Source: Actinobacteria bacterium UBA2272
GTDB taxonomy: Bacteria; Actinomycetota; Coriobacteriia; Anaerosomatales; Anaerosomataceae
DNA length: 64,000 nucleotides
Direction: 5' to 3'
Assembly: GCA_002347725.1 (NCBI GenBank)
Contig: DDXA01000004.1
Span: 744,001 to 808,000 of the forward strand
Shown: piece after piece, positions 8,922-18,800 of the stretch
Layout of the letters: every line of letters starts with the position of its first letter
Numbering within the stretch: the first letter of the stretch is position 1
Made by a program: the position numbers and the translations under genes
Notes under the pieces: generated by a model
The model's input: only the letters and a program-made list of their open reading frames with translations
The model's database searches: none
Told to the model about the DNA's origin: nothing

Positions 8922-10145
8922 CTATGCGTGCGTGAGCGACAGTTGCATCACGTTGATGCTGCCGGTCCGGAACCCGGCCTGGCAGTACGAGAGGTAGAAG
9001 CGCCACATGCGCTCGAAGCGTTCGTCGAAGCCGAGGGCACGCACCTGCTGGATCGTGTCCGTGAAGCGCTCCTCCCAGGCGTGCAGGGTGAGCGCGTAGT
9101 CCTGGCCGAAGAACGTCGGCTCGCTGCAGGCCAGACCGACGGTCGCGGCAACGGACGCGAATCGTTCGGGGCTCGGCAGCATTCCGCCCGGGAAGACGTA
9201 GCGCTGGATGAAGTCCGGCTTGGCGGCGTAGTCCTCGAGGCGGTGATCCTCGATGGTGATGACCTGCATCGCTGCGCGCCCGCCCCGCACGAGTGCGTCG
9301 CGAACCGTGCCGAAGAACGTCGGCCAGTAGCGCATGCCGACCGCTTCGAACATCTCGATGGAGGCGATGTGGTCGAAGCGCTCGGCTACGGATCGATAGT
9401 CCTGATGCCGGATCTCCACGACACCCTCGAGCCCTTCATCGGTCACGCGCCGACGTGCCCAGGTCAGCTGTTCATCGGAGATGGTGATGCCGGTAACGCG
9501 CAGTCCCCTCGTCTTGGCGGCGTGGATCGCGAAGCCGCCCCAGCCGCAGCCGATCTCGAGGAGGTGTTGTCCTGGCCGCGCGTCCAGGAGGTCGAGCAGC
9601 CGGTCCCACTTGCGTCGCTGGGCGGTCTTCAGGTCGCACGCGGTGCCGTCGAAAGCCGCGCACGAGTACGTCATGTCCGGGTCGAGCCACAGGGCATAGA
9701 AGTCGTTACCGAGGTCGTAGTGATGGCCGATGTTGCGCTTACTGCCGCGTGGCGTGTTCGTGCGCAGTGCGTGGATAGCGCGGTTGACCGGGTTGAGCGG
9801 CGCCGTCACGCGGCCACCGACCTCTCGTGCGGCGTCGAGGTTGATCGCGGCGAACTCGAGGAATGCGGTCAGGTCGGGCGTGTCCCACGCTCCGCTCATG
9901 TATCCCTCGGCCAGGCCGATGCTCCCACCGAGAGCCATTCGGCGCACGCTCGCCGGGTCGCGGATCAGGATAGTGGCGCCCGGCCCGTCGTGGGCGCCCT
10001 CGAACCTGAGACGCCGACCGTCGGACCACACGAGGTCGAGCGATCCGTACGGCGCGCGCCTGAGTGCGAGCGCGATGCCCCGGCCGAACAGCCCGAGGCC
10101 TCGCAGATCAGTCCGTGCTGTCTCTGAGTACGCGTTGCGGGTCAA
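8922..10145 (-). CDS. SAM-dependent methyltransferase of the cyclopropane-fatty-acyl-phospholipid synthase family
   Basis: Enzyme of 407 residues that should transfer a one-carbon unit from S-adenosylmethionine to an unsaturated acyl chain of a membrane lipid. The N-terminal lipid-binding region includes GGSIGLAEGYMSGAWD. NIGHHYDLGNDFYALWLDPDM and SCAAF mark the CFA family, the SAM motif I is LEIGCGWGGFA, and SIEMFEAVG follows. The C-terminal RMWRFYLSYCQAGFR is also typical. TTG 10145 is used because GAGGAGA lies eight bases upstream. It overlaps the DUF1365 gene by 38 bases, so the three minus-strand genes form one operon. The product may be a cyclopropane or a methylated or furan-type fatty acid; see the cluster finding. 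Confidence 0.92.
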   Translation of the reverse strand: MTRNAYSETARTDLRGLGLFGRGIALALRRAPYGSLDLVWSDGRRLRFEGAHDGPGATILIRDPASVRRMALGGSIGLAEGYMSGAWDTPDLTAFLEFAAINLDAAREVGGRVTAPLNPVNRAIHALRTNTPRGSKRNIGHHYDLGNDFYALWLDPDMTYSCAAFDGTACDLKTAQRRKWDRLLDLLDARPGQHLLEIGCGWGGFAIHAAKTRGLRVTGITISDEQLTWARRRVTDEGLEGVVEIRHQDYRSVAERFDHIASIEMFEAVGMRYWPTFFGTVRDALVRGGRAAMQVITIEDHRLEDYAAKPDFIQRYVFPGGMLPSPERFASVAATVGLACSEPTFFGQDYALTLHAWEERFTDTIQQVRALGFDERFERMWRFYLSYCQAGFRTGSINVMQLSLTHA

Positions 10146-10902
10146 CTGTCGTCTCCTCGTCGGGGGCGCCCGGGTCGCTGAAGAAGCCTACCCGTTTCGC
10201 GGCGAGTCTGATCGCCTGGAAGTGGATGAGCAGCCAGGCGCGCAGCGGCATCGAGATGTACGTGCGGTTGAGGCGTGAGAGCGTGACGTCATCGAAGGGG
10301 TGTCCGGTCAGGTTGATTCCGGCCACGAATGCCGGGGCCCCCTCGATGTCCTCATGGATGGACGCCGTCAGTCTCTCACCGGGCATGGTGAACCGGAAGC
10401 GGTAGCGCGCGTCCATCGGCATGAACGGCGAAACGTGGAAGAGTTTGGGCGCGAACAGATCCTCGCCGAACTCCATCGCGCCGCCCTCTTCGTGTAGTAG
10501 ATAGTTGTGATGTCCACCAAAGGTGTTCTGTACCTCGGCCAGCACCGCGCGCAACGTGCCGTCGGCCCCGAAGCAGTACCAGAACGAGACCGGATAGAAG
10601 CCGAACGGCCCACCGCGCAGCATCGTGAGTATGCGCACGGCTCCGCCGGCCAGGTCGATACCCGCCTGCGCAAGCACTCCGTCGATCCATGGCCGGAGGG
10701 AGGAGTCGTCGCGCGGGCCGTGGTCGCGGTCCCGAAAGACGGCCCACGCGCGTGTGTTGTAGCCGAAGCCACGCACCGTCCGCCCGATCTGTTCGAGTTC
10801 GGCCAGGTCGAGGTATGCGAACCAGATCCGGTAGCGGAACGAGTTCTTCGCCGGGCGCGACCGCGCATGCATTACGCTGCCCTCGTACAGGCGGCTGTTC
10901 AT
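10108..10902 (-). CDS. DUF1365 family protein
   Basis: Protein of 264 residues of the DUF1365 family, which almost always accompanies CFA-type methyltransferases and FAD-dependent oxidoreductases. Visible family blocks are SVMHARSRPAKNSFRYRIWFAYLDL, here split as SVMHARSRPAKNSF and RYRIWFAYLDL, plus NPVSFWYCF-like YPVSFWYCF, VLAEVQNTFGGHHNYLL and the FHVSPFMPMD segment. The biochemical role is not established; an acyl-lipid-modifying or binding function is inferred from context. ATG 10902 forms an ATGA overlap with the stop of the upstream oxidoreductase, which decides the start. A longer in-frame extension upstream is low-complexity Arg/Pro/Gly and looks like antisense shadow. Confidence 0.88.
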   Translation of the reverse strand: MNSRLYEGSVMHARSRPAKNSFRYRIWFAYLDLAELEQIGRTVRGFGYNTRAWAVFRDRDHGPRDDSSLRPWIDGVLAQAGIDLAGGAVRILTMLRGGPFGFYPVSFWYCFGADGTLRAVLAEVQNTFGGHHNYLLHEEGGAMEFGEDLFAPKLFHVSPFMPMDARYRFRFTMPGERLTASIHEDIEGAPAFVAGINLTGHPFDDVTLSRLNRTYISMPLRAWLLIHFQAIRLAAKRVGFFSDPGAPDEETTVDPQRVLRDSTD

Positions 10903-12188
10903 GAGCGGCTCTCTTCCATTGCCGGGTCGAGCACCCGGCCCCACGGCGGGGCGATACCGAGGAGCCCGGCCACGCGCAGGCCCGAGACGCAGCCGTCCTC
11001 GTGGAAGCCGTAACGTTGCCACGCGCCTGCGTACCAGGTGCGTCGGGCGCCCTGGATGACACCGATGTCCTTCTGCGCCGCGATCGCCGCTGCCGTGAAC
11101 TGCGGGTGGGCGCTTCCGAAGCGCTTGACGATCTTCGATTCGTCGATCGGGCGCATGCTATTGAGCGAGACGAGCAGACGCGTGGGGACACGGTGTTGCT
11201 GCAGCACGTTGAGCTGATAGTGCACCGCCACCGGAGCATCGCCGCGGCCGTTCGAGACGTAGTTCCACGCCGCCCATGCGCGTCGGCTTCGTGGCAGCTG
11301 CGACGCGTCGGTGTGCAGCACGGTGTCGTTGCTTTCGTAGCCGAACGCCGAGAGCACGCGGGTCTCGTCTTCGTCCGGGTCGGCCAGCATCGCGAGCGAC
11401 TGGTCGGCATGGCTGGCGAGAATCACGCCGTCGTAGGCGAGTGTCTCGCCGGTTCTCAGACGCAACTCCACCCGGTCGTCGAAGCGCTCCACGCGCGCTA
11501 CCTCGGCCGAGGTCCGAACGCGCCCGCTCACGCGCTCGGCCAGCGCGAGCGTGTAACGCCTGGCGCCGCCCGGGACGCTCTTCCACAGTGGCTTGCCGGT
11601 AACGTGAAGCAGCCCGTGGTTGTTGCAGAAGCGCAGGAACGTCCCGGCAGGGAACTCGAGCATGCCTCCGACAGGGGTCGACCAGATCGCGGCGCCCATC
11701 GGCACGAGATACCAGTCGGTGAACGCGCGGCCGTACCCCTCGCGCGCGAGAAGCTCGCCGAGGGTCATCGAGTCTATGGTCGGGTCGGCGAGCAGACGAT
11801 CTGCTGAGCGGGAGAGCTTCAGCACGCCGGCGAGCATGCCCCAGAACGCCGGTCGAGCCAGGTTACGCGGCTGAGCGAGAAGTCCCGCGAGATCGCCACG
11901 CCACTCGAGGCCGTCGGCGAGGTGCTGAACCGAGAACGACATGTCGGCGTCCTGCTCCTCGATGCCGAGATGCTCGAACAGGCGGATGAGATTGGGGTAG
12001 GTTCGGTGGTTGAAGACCATGAAGCCGGTATCCGCAGCGAGCGCCTGTCCATCGAGCAAGACGTCCACGGTGTGCGTGTGCCCGCCGAGCCGATCCTCGG
12101 CCTCAAGCACATCGACCTCGTGCTCGCGCGAAAGCAGCCACGCGGCGGACATGCCCGAGATGCCGGAACCCACAACGGCGAGCTTCAC
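10899..12188 (-). CDS. FAD-dependent amine-oxidase-like oxidoreductase (COG2907 type)
   Basis: Flavoprotein of 429 residues. It begins with the dinucleotide-binding motif VVGSGISGMSAAWLLS and VLEAEDRLGGHTHT, followed by MVFNHRTYPNLIRLFEHL, WSTPVGGMLEFPAGTFLRF and a C-terminal FAD-closing block (GLRVAGLLGIAPPW). This COG2907-like group is found with DUF1365 and CFA-type enzymes and is thought to oxidise or desaturate acyl chains or isoprenoid-like lipids. GTG 12188 is chosen from an AAGGAGA site seven bases upstream and because the FAD motif begins immediately. It is the first gene of the minus-strand operon and is divergent from the SDR, with a 97-base shared promoter region. Confidence 0.88.
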   Translation of the reverse strand: MKLAVVGSGISGMSAAWLLSREHEVDVLEAEDRLGGHTHTVDVLLDGQALAADTGFMVFNHRTYPNLIRLFEHLGIEEQDADMSFSVQHLADGLEWRGDLAGLLAQPRNLARPAFWGMLAGVLKLSRSADRLLADPTIDSMTLGELLAREGYGRAFTDWYLVPMGAAIWSTPVGGMLEFPAGTFLRFCNNHGLLHVTGKPLWKSVPGGARRYTLALAERVSGRVRTSAEVARVERFDDRVELRLRTGETLAYDGVILASHADQSLAMLADPDEDETRVLSAFGYESNDTVLHTDASQLPRSRRAWAAWNYVSNGRGDAPVAVHYQLNVLQQHRVPTRLLVSLNSMRPIDESKIVKRFGSAHPQFTAAAIAAQKDIGVIQGARRTWYAGAWQRYGFHEDGCVSGLRVAGLLGIAPPWGRVLDPAMEESRS

Positions 12189-12285
12189 GAGGTCTCCTTC
12201 AGCGATCGATCGGGCAGAACCCGCTCCCAGGGCATAGTATATCCAGTAGAGGACGTAATTGATTCCGTCGCGAAAGGCCCCGCGC
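12189..12285. promoter_or_regulatory. Divergent promoter region of the lipid-modification cluster
   Basis: A 97-base gap separates the FAD oxidoreductase (minus) and the SDR (plus). Near 12234-12242 the AT-rich TAGTATATCC reads as -10-like TATACT on the minus strand and TAGTAT on the plus strand. No convincing -35 or operator could be assigned, and I see no match to a known ECF -35. Confidence 0.4.
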
Positions 12286-13104
12286 GTGCCATCGATTCTC
12301 ATCACCGGTGTCAGTTCCGGGCTCGGACATGCGCTTGCCGTCAAGGCGCACGGCGAGGGGTGGCGCGTCTTCGGGACGGTGCGTGACAATCAGCACCCTG
12401 AAACCTACGATCTTCCCGCCGAGGTCACGCTCTACCGTCTCGACCTGCGGTTTTCGCGCGCGCTCGAGGCGCTCGCCAGGCGGTTCATGGCCGAGAACGG
12501 TCTGCCGCCGGACGTGTTGGTCAACAATGCCGGGTACACCATGTACTCACCTGTCGAGGAAGCCGATTCCCAGGCCACTCGCGATATCTTCCAGGTGAAC
12601 ACGTTCGCGCCCGTCGAACTCACGCGCGCGTTCCTCCCGGCGATGCGTACGCGCGGCAGCGGCACCATCGTCAACGTCACCTCGCTCGGAGGCCGAATGG
12701 TCTTTCCCTTCTTCACTACGTACAACGCCTCCAAACACGCGCTCGAGGGCTTCAGCGAAGGGCTTTGGCACGAACTCCGGCCGTTCGGCATCAGGGTCAA
12801 GGCCGTTGAGCCCGGGTACGTCGACACGCCGATCTACCGGGCGATGGAGGAGCGCGCCGAGCCGACGGGGCCCTACGCGCGGTTCCTGACGGCGATGAAC
12901 GCCTTCAGCCGGGGCGTGACCAACCGGACGAGCCCCGCCGACGCGGCCGGAGAGGTCTGGGTCGCGATCATGGATGCGTCGGACCGGCTTCGCTACCCGG
13001 TTGCCGCCTATGCGCGACCGCTCATCGCCGCCCGACGTCTGCTCGGTGACCAGCGCGTCATGCGATTCATGCACCGCCGTTGGATGGGGCGGGACTCGGG
13101 ATGA
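12286..13104 (+). CDS. Short-chain dehydrogenase/reductase (SDR)
   Basis: Classical SDR of about 272 residues: NAD(P)-binding TGVSSGLGHALA near the N-terminus, NNAGYTMYSPVEE, catalytic Ser in NVTSLGG, and catalytic YNASKHALEGFSE (Tyr-x3-Lys). GYVDTPIY follows the active site. It should reduce or oxidise a carbonyl or hydroxyl on a lipid-like substrate; specificity is unknown. GTG 12286 gives a start just ahead of the Rossmann motif; an in-frame TTG at 12259 is possible. It is divergent from the FAD/DUF1365/CFA operon and probably acts in the same pathway. Its stop overlaps the start of the protease gene by ATGA. Confidence 0.9.
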   Translation: MPSILITGVSSGLGHALAVKAHGEGWRVFGTVRDNQHPETYDLPAEVTLYRLDLRFSRALEALARRFMAENGLPPDVLVNNAGYTMYSPVEEADSQATRDIFQVNTFAPVELTRAFLPAMRTRGSGTIVNVTSLGGRMVFPFFTTYNASKHALEGFSEGLWHELRPFGIRVKAVEPGYVDTPIYRAMEERAEPTGPYARFLTAMNAFSRGVTNRTSPADAAGEVWVAIMDASDRLRYPVAAYARPLIAARRLLGDQRVMRFMHRRWMGRDSG

Positions 13105-15818
13105 GGCAGTCGCTCAGGATGGACCGGGTTGCGGTCGCGTGCGTTCTTGCGGCCGCGCTCACCGTGGCCGTTCCCATGCCGGGGGTCGCGGCGCCTCCGC
13201 CCGCCGATACCGGTCCCGGTCGAGTGGTCGTCGCGTGGACCGATGTCCGCGACGAGGGCCGCGTCCGCGCTCGCCTGGCCGGATGGGGACTCGGCGGAGC
13301 ACGACGGCTGTACGGTGAGCGCGGCCTCGTTCTGGACGCACCGGCCGGGGTGAGCGCGGAGGCTCTTGCGCGGACGCTCTCGGCGATACCGGGAGTAGCC
13401 TATGCCGAGCCCGACCATCCTGTCAGAGCGCTGTGGACGGCGGGCACTCCTAACGACCCCGCGTTCGCGGATGGTACGCAGTGGGCTCCGCGGCGCATTC
13501 AGGCCGAGAGCGCCTGGGAGCTCGCGCGCGGAGGCGATGTGATCGTGGCCGTGGTGGATACCGGTGTCGCTCTCGACCACGAGGATCTTGCGGCCCACAT
13601 ATGGATCAACCCCGGCGAGGTTTCGGGAAACGGCATGGATGACGACGGCAACGGCTTTGTCGACGACGTCGCCGGCTGGGACTTCGTGAACCTGGACGCT
13701 CGGCCTGACGACGATAACGGGCACGGCACGCACTGCGCCGGCATCGCCGCAGCTGTGACCGACAACGGTCGCGGTATCGCAGGGATGGCTCCGGGCGCAC
13801 GGATCCTTCCGGTCAAAGTGCTCGACAGCCGCGGTTCGGGCAGCTCAGCGGTGCTCGCCGAGGGGATCGACTACGCCGTTGATATGGGCGCCGACGTCGT
13901 CAGCGTGAGCGTCGGCGGATCGAGCGGGAGCCTGACGGTTGCGGCAGCCGTGGCCCGTGCGCGCTCGGCGGGAGTGTTGGTGGTTGCTGCGGCGGGTAAC
14001 GAGGGTGGAGCCGTGCTCTTTCCGGCCGCCTACCCGGATACGATGTGTGTCGGAGCGACCGATGCGGCCGACGTGCGCGCGACATACTCGAACTACGGTT
14101 CTGCGATGGACATCGTCGCGCCTGGCGGGACGTCCGACGCCCCCGTCTACTCCACGGTCCGGTATGACGGATACGGCACCAAGTACGGCACCTCGATGGC
14201 CACGCCGCACGTGGCAGGCGTCGCCGCGCTGCTCCTCGGCGAGCGGCCACACCTGTCGTCCGAGGCACTCAGGTTCCTCATCGGGTCTACGGCAGCCGAT
14301 CTTGGCTCTCAGGGCTGGGACGACTACTACGGCGATGGCCTCGTGCAGGCACGTTCGGCCATCAACCTGATGCTTGCCGACAGCACCCCCCCGGAAAGCA
14401 CGTGCACGACACGTGTCGCACCTCCCGAGGGTGTCGCTATCGCGATCGATGCCGATGATGTGGGCCTCGGGGTGGATCGCGTCGAGTGGACGCTCGACGG
14501 CACGACCAGCGGGGTCGGTGACCGGATCGAACTGACGTATCCCGGCGAGCACGTACTCCGATACGCGGCGGTCGACCTCGCGGGAAACCGCGAGGCGACG
14601 AGATCGATCGCCGTATCCGTCACCGACACGCTGCCGCCAGTCACGACGAGCGATGCCCGGGCCGCCTATTACGGTGGATCGGCGACGATCACGCTGGCGG
14701 CGGCCGACCGCGGGATCGGTGTCGCGACTACGGTGTGGTCGCTCGACGGTGCCCCGGCGCGAACAGGTACCGTCATCACGACGACAGTCGTCGGTGACCA
14801 CCAACTCGCGTTCAAGTCGGTCGATCTGCTCGGTCATGTGGAGGCGACGCAAACCGTCGAGTTTCGCGTCTGGGGCACGGCGCATGTGCAGCGCATCAAC
14901 GGCATGGACCGCTATGCGACTGCTGTCGCGGCGTCGGGGAGCGCGTTTGCGGACGGGGCGGCCCCGGTCGCGGTCATGGCAAGCGGCCAGGACTTCCCCG
15001 ACGCGCTCGCCGCATGCGGACTGGCCGGAGTGCTCGACGCCCCCGTTCTGCTGACGCGGCCGGACGCGCTTCCGTCGGGAGTCGCCGCCGAACTCGAGCG
15101 ACTCGGGACGAAGCGCATCGTGCTCGTCGGAGGCGTTCGGGCGGTTCGAGACTCGGTCAAGTCCGAGCTGAGCGTAGCGGGCATCGTGGTCGAGCGCGTC
15201 GCGGGCGCGGACCGCTACGAGACGGCCGCCGCTGTCGCGGCGCGGATGGGGGTCGTGACGGGATCCTCGCCAGCGGTGACGTTCATCGTCCGGGGCGACG
15301 ACTTCGCCGACGCTCTTGCAGTCGCCCCGCTGGCGTATCAGCGAGCGTACCCGGTCCTGCTCACGCGTCCGGATGCGCTTCCGCGGGTCACCGAAGACGC
15401 TCTCTACAGGATTTCGCCCGGCGTCATCGTGATCGCGGGCGGGGTCGCCGCGGTCGACACCGTCGTTGCCGGGCAGGTCGGTGCTGTCTCGGGCGTGGAT
15501 GTGCTGCGCATCGGTGGCGACACGCGGTACTCGACGGCCGCGCTGGTGGCCGACCGGGCGCACTCCGAGGGCTGGGTCGCCGGTGCGTACGCCGGCGTCG
15601 CGACGGGAGTCGACTACCCCGACGCGCTTTCCGGCGGCGCGGCTGCCGGCGCACACGGCGGGGTCATGATCCTCACCGCACCGACGTTGCTCTCAGCCGA
15701 GGCGGGGGCGTATATCCGAGATCACATCGGGGCCGGGAGCCCTGTCCGTGTCTTTGGCGGGACGGCAGCGGTGAGTCCCGGGATCGTCACGGAGCTCAGA
15801 GCCATTCCTCTCCTGTGA
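13101..15818 (+). CDS. Secreted subtilisin-like serine protease with cell-wall-binding repeats
   Basis: Exported S8 peptidase of 905 residues. The signal peptide is about residues 1-32 (RMDRVAVACVLAAALTVAVP then GVAAPPP). An I9-like propeptide ends near AEPDHPV. The catalytic triad is Asp near 152 (VAVVDTG), His near 207 (NGHGTHCAG) and Ser near 365 (GTSMATPHVAG). Two Ig-like repeats with WTLDGTT and WSLDGAP follow. Three PF04122-type repeats begin at RINGMDRYATAVA, RVAGADRYETAAA and RIGGDTRYSTAAL and run to the C-terminus; they probably anchor the enzyme to wall polymers. ATG 13101 overlaps the SDR stop by ATGA, so the two genes are coupled. It likely cleaves proteins at the cell surface. 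Confidence 0.93.
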   Translation: MRQSLRMDRVAVACVLAAALTVAVPMPGVAAPPPADTGPGRVVVAWTDVRDEGRVRARLAGWGLGGARRLYGERGLVLDAPAGVSAEALARTLSAIPGVAYAEPDHPVRALWTAGTPNDPAFADGTQWAPRRIQAESAWELARGGDVIVAVVDTGVALDHEDLAAHIWINPGEVSGNGMDDDGNGFVDDVAGWDFVNLDARPDDDNGHGTHCAGIAAAVTDNGRGIAGMAPGARILPVKVLDSRGSGSSAVLAEGIDYAVDMGADVVSVSVGGSSGSLTVAAAVARARSAGVLVVAAAGNEGGAVLFPAAYPDTMCVGATDAADVRATYSNYGSAMDIVAPGGTSDAPVYSTVRYDGYGTKYGTSMATPHVAGVAALLLGERPHLSSEALRFLIGSTAADLGSQGWDDYYGDGLVQARSAINLMLADSTPPESTCTTRVAPPEGVAIAIDADDVGLGVDRVEWTLDGTTSGVGDRIELTYPGEHVLRYAAVDLAGNREATRSIAVSVTDTLPPVTTSDARAAYYGGSATITLAAADRGIGVATTVWSLDGAPARTGTVITTTVVGDHQLAFKSVDLLGHVEATQTVEFRVWGTAHVQRINGMDRYATAVAASGSAFADGAAPVAVMASGQDFPDALAACGLAGVLDAPVLLTRPDALPSGVAAELERLGTKRIVLVGGVRAVRDSVKSELSVAGIVVERVAGADRYETAAAVAARMGVVTGSSPAVTFIVRGDDFADALAVAPLAYQRAYPVLLTRPDALPRVTEDALYRISPGVIVIAGGVAAVDTVVAGQVGAVSGVDVLRIGGDTRYSTAALVADRAHSEGWVAGAYAGVATGVDYPDALSGGAAAGAHGGVMILTAPTLLSAEAGAYIRDHIGAGSPVRVFGGTAAVSPGIVTELRAIPLL

Positions 15819-15831
15819 CTGCGACGGCCGT

Positions 15832-18800
15832 TCAGCCGCCGATCATCGAGACGGTGACCTCATGGGCGGCACCGTCGGAGAGCAGCGGGATGCGGCAGTC
15901 GTCGACTCGTGTGCCATCGAGCGTGACATGCGCGACACCCCGGTTGGCGCCGCGGGGGTTCTCGACCGCGATATCGTAGCGCGTGTCGCCCGAACGATAC
16001 GTCAGCCGGAACGAGGTCCATGTCTTTGGCACGCACGGATCGATGATGAGCCAACGGCCGCCGCCGTCTGATTCGGTGCGCAGGCCCAGCAGCTCGCGCA
16101 CGGCCACCCGGTAGAACCACGCCGCCGAACCGGTGTACCAGGTCCAGCCGCCGCGACCGACATGCGGCTCGACCGCGTAGACGTCAGCAGCGACCACGTA
16201 GGGCTCCACGTGATAGCGCTCCACGGCAGCAGCGTCCAGCGCGTGTCGTATCGGATTGATGAGGCTCAGCAGTGAGTGAGCCTCGTCGCCGTCGCCGAGT
16301 CGAGCGTAGGCCAGGGCGACCCACAGCGCCGCATGTGTGTACTGCCCGCCGTTCTCGCGCACGCCCGGCACGTATCCCTTGATGTATCCGGGATCGTGCT
16401 CGAGCCGGTCGAACGGCGGCGTCAGCAGTTTGATGAGACCGTCGTCCCAGCGGACGAGCTGCTCTTCAACCGACTCCATAGCGCGGCGCGCGCGTTCGGG
16501 GTCGCCCTGGCCGGACAGTACGGACCACGCCTGCGCGATCGCGTCTATCCGACACTCGGCCGACTGCGAAGAGCCGAGAGGCGTGCCGTCATCGAAGTAC
16601 GCGCGTCGGTACCAGGAGCCGTCCCAACCGGACCGCTCTATGGCGGCCACGAGCGCCGCAGCTCGCTCGCGCAGTGAGTCTCCGCGCGCCGCGTCGCCTC
16701 TTTGGTCACAGATCCCGGCGAACGACCGCATGACGACGTCGAGGAACCAGGCCATCCACACGCTCTCCCCGCGACCGCCGATGCCTACGCGGTTCATGCC
16801 GTCGTTCCAGTCGCCGCCACCCATAAGGGGCAACTCGCGCTCGCCCAGGGGGGCGTGGTCGAGCGCGCCGAGACAGTGGTCGTAGACGGTGGCAACGGTC
16901 AGGGAGGGGTTCGGCTGAAGGTAGAGGTCCTCGCGCCCGTCGGGGATCGGGGGGCCCTCGAGGTACGGGGTCTCCACGTCGAGCACGCTCGTGTCGCCGG
17001 TGGCACGCACGTACTCCGCGGTGACGAACGGCAGCCAGTGCCGGTCGTCGCTGATGTGCGTGCGGACGCCACGCCCGCTGATCGGCTGCCACCAGTGCAG
17101 CACGTCCCCCTCGGGGAACTGGTGTCGTGACGCCTCGATGATGTGCTCGCGCACGAGGTCCGGGCGTATATCGATCAGCGCAAGGCAGTCTTGCAGCTGG
17201 TCGCGGAAGCCGTAGGCGCCGGACGACTGATACGTGGCGGTGCGACCCCAGACGCGGCAGGCGAGCGACTGGTAGAGCGCCTGTCCGTTGACCATGAGGT
17301 CGAGCGCCCGGTCGGGGGTCTGCACCTCCACCGTCGTGAGCAACTCGCGCCAGGCGCCCTTGACCGACTCGAGTTCGGCTGCGGCAGCGCCCGGCTGTCT
17401 CAGGCGGTCGACGATGGCGTGTGCCGCCTCCACGGTCTCGGTCTGGCCGAGTAGGAAGACAAGCTCTTTGCTCTCGCCGGGCTCAAGCTCGACGACCCGC
17501 ATCAGCGCGCCACAGTTGTCGTGGAACCGGCCGGTCTGTCCGCCGAGGCCGCGACGACGCATCGCCGCCGGAGCAGTCGGTGTGCCGTTCCGGCCGATGA
17601 ACTCGGTGCGGCTCGCCGTGAACGAGTGCAGCTCCCCATCGGCAGCCAGAAACGCCGGGCGCCCGGGGAAGTCCATGTTGAACCAACTGTGCGCCATGAG
17701 CATTCCGGCGGTCTCGTCCCACCACGTCACGACGCGCTGTTGCGCCTTGCTGCGCGAGTCGCCGAGGCTCCACTCCACGTTATGGGTGACCGAGAGGCGC
17801 CGGGCTTCCGTACCGGTGTTGGTGAGCCGAAGTCGTGCGATCCTGACCGGATCTTCGGCAGCTACGAACCAGTCGAGCTCGTGGCCGATGCCGTGACTGT
17901 CGTGCTCGAAGCGAGAGTAACCCTTTCCGTGACGCACGACGTACGTGCCGTCGTCGTGAACGGGCAGCGGCGTCGGGCTCCAGAACTGCCCGGTCGCCTC
18001 ATCCCGGACGTAGATGCACTCGCCTGTACCGTCGGAGACCGGATCGTTGTTCCAGGTGGTGATACGGTTCTCGTGGCTGTTCTCGGCCCACGTGCACCCG
18101 ATGCCCGCCTCGGATACGAGTGTGCCGAAGTGCGGCGTGGCGATCACGTTGACCCAGGGCGCCGGCGTGGTGCGTCCGCCCTCGAGCACGATGACGTATT
18201 CGCCGGTGACGGGGTCGAAGCCGCCGAGTCCGTTGTCGTAGAGCAGCTCCGGCCGTACGCGCGGGAGGTCCGGATAGGTCACCGCATCGTGCGTCGGCAC
18301 GAACGGGTCGGGCAGGTCGGGGTGCTGCGCGCGTTGGTTGAGTTGGAGCGTGATCGGGCCGCTGTCGCCGGTGATGACGACGCGGGCCATGCTCGTGAGC
18401 AGGTTGAGTACGTCGGGCTGCATGTGGTCGGCGTTGCGCAGGTGCACGCCACCCGGGCGGTCGGCGAGCTGGAGTGCGTGGCCCGTCCGCATGAGCATCC
18501 GTAGGCGACCGTTGAGTTCCGAAGCGTAGTCGCTCGGCTTGGTGTTCAGTATCACGAGGTCGCACACGAAGCCCTTGCTGCGCCAGTACTGGTGCGCGAG
18601 CAGCGCCTGTCGTACGAGTGGCGCCTCCTCGAGCCGCTCGATCCCTACGAGGAGGATCGGGTCGTCTCCCGAGATCCCGATCGGCCACAGCCCGGAAGCC
18701 GGGAGCCGGTTCTCCACTTCGGTCATCACCTTGAGTCGCGAGTGCGGGTCGGTGAGCAGCAGGCGCGACGCAAGCCTGAGGAACGTGACCGACTCCTCGG

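Noticed and set aside
13845..15656. 603-residue open frame on the minus strand
   Set aside because: Antisense to the protease and its repeats; shadow composition, no domain.
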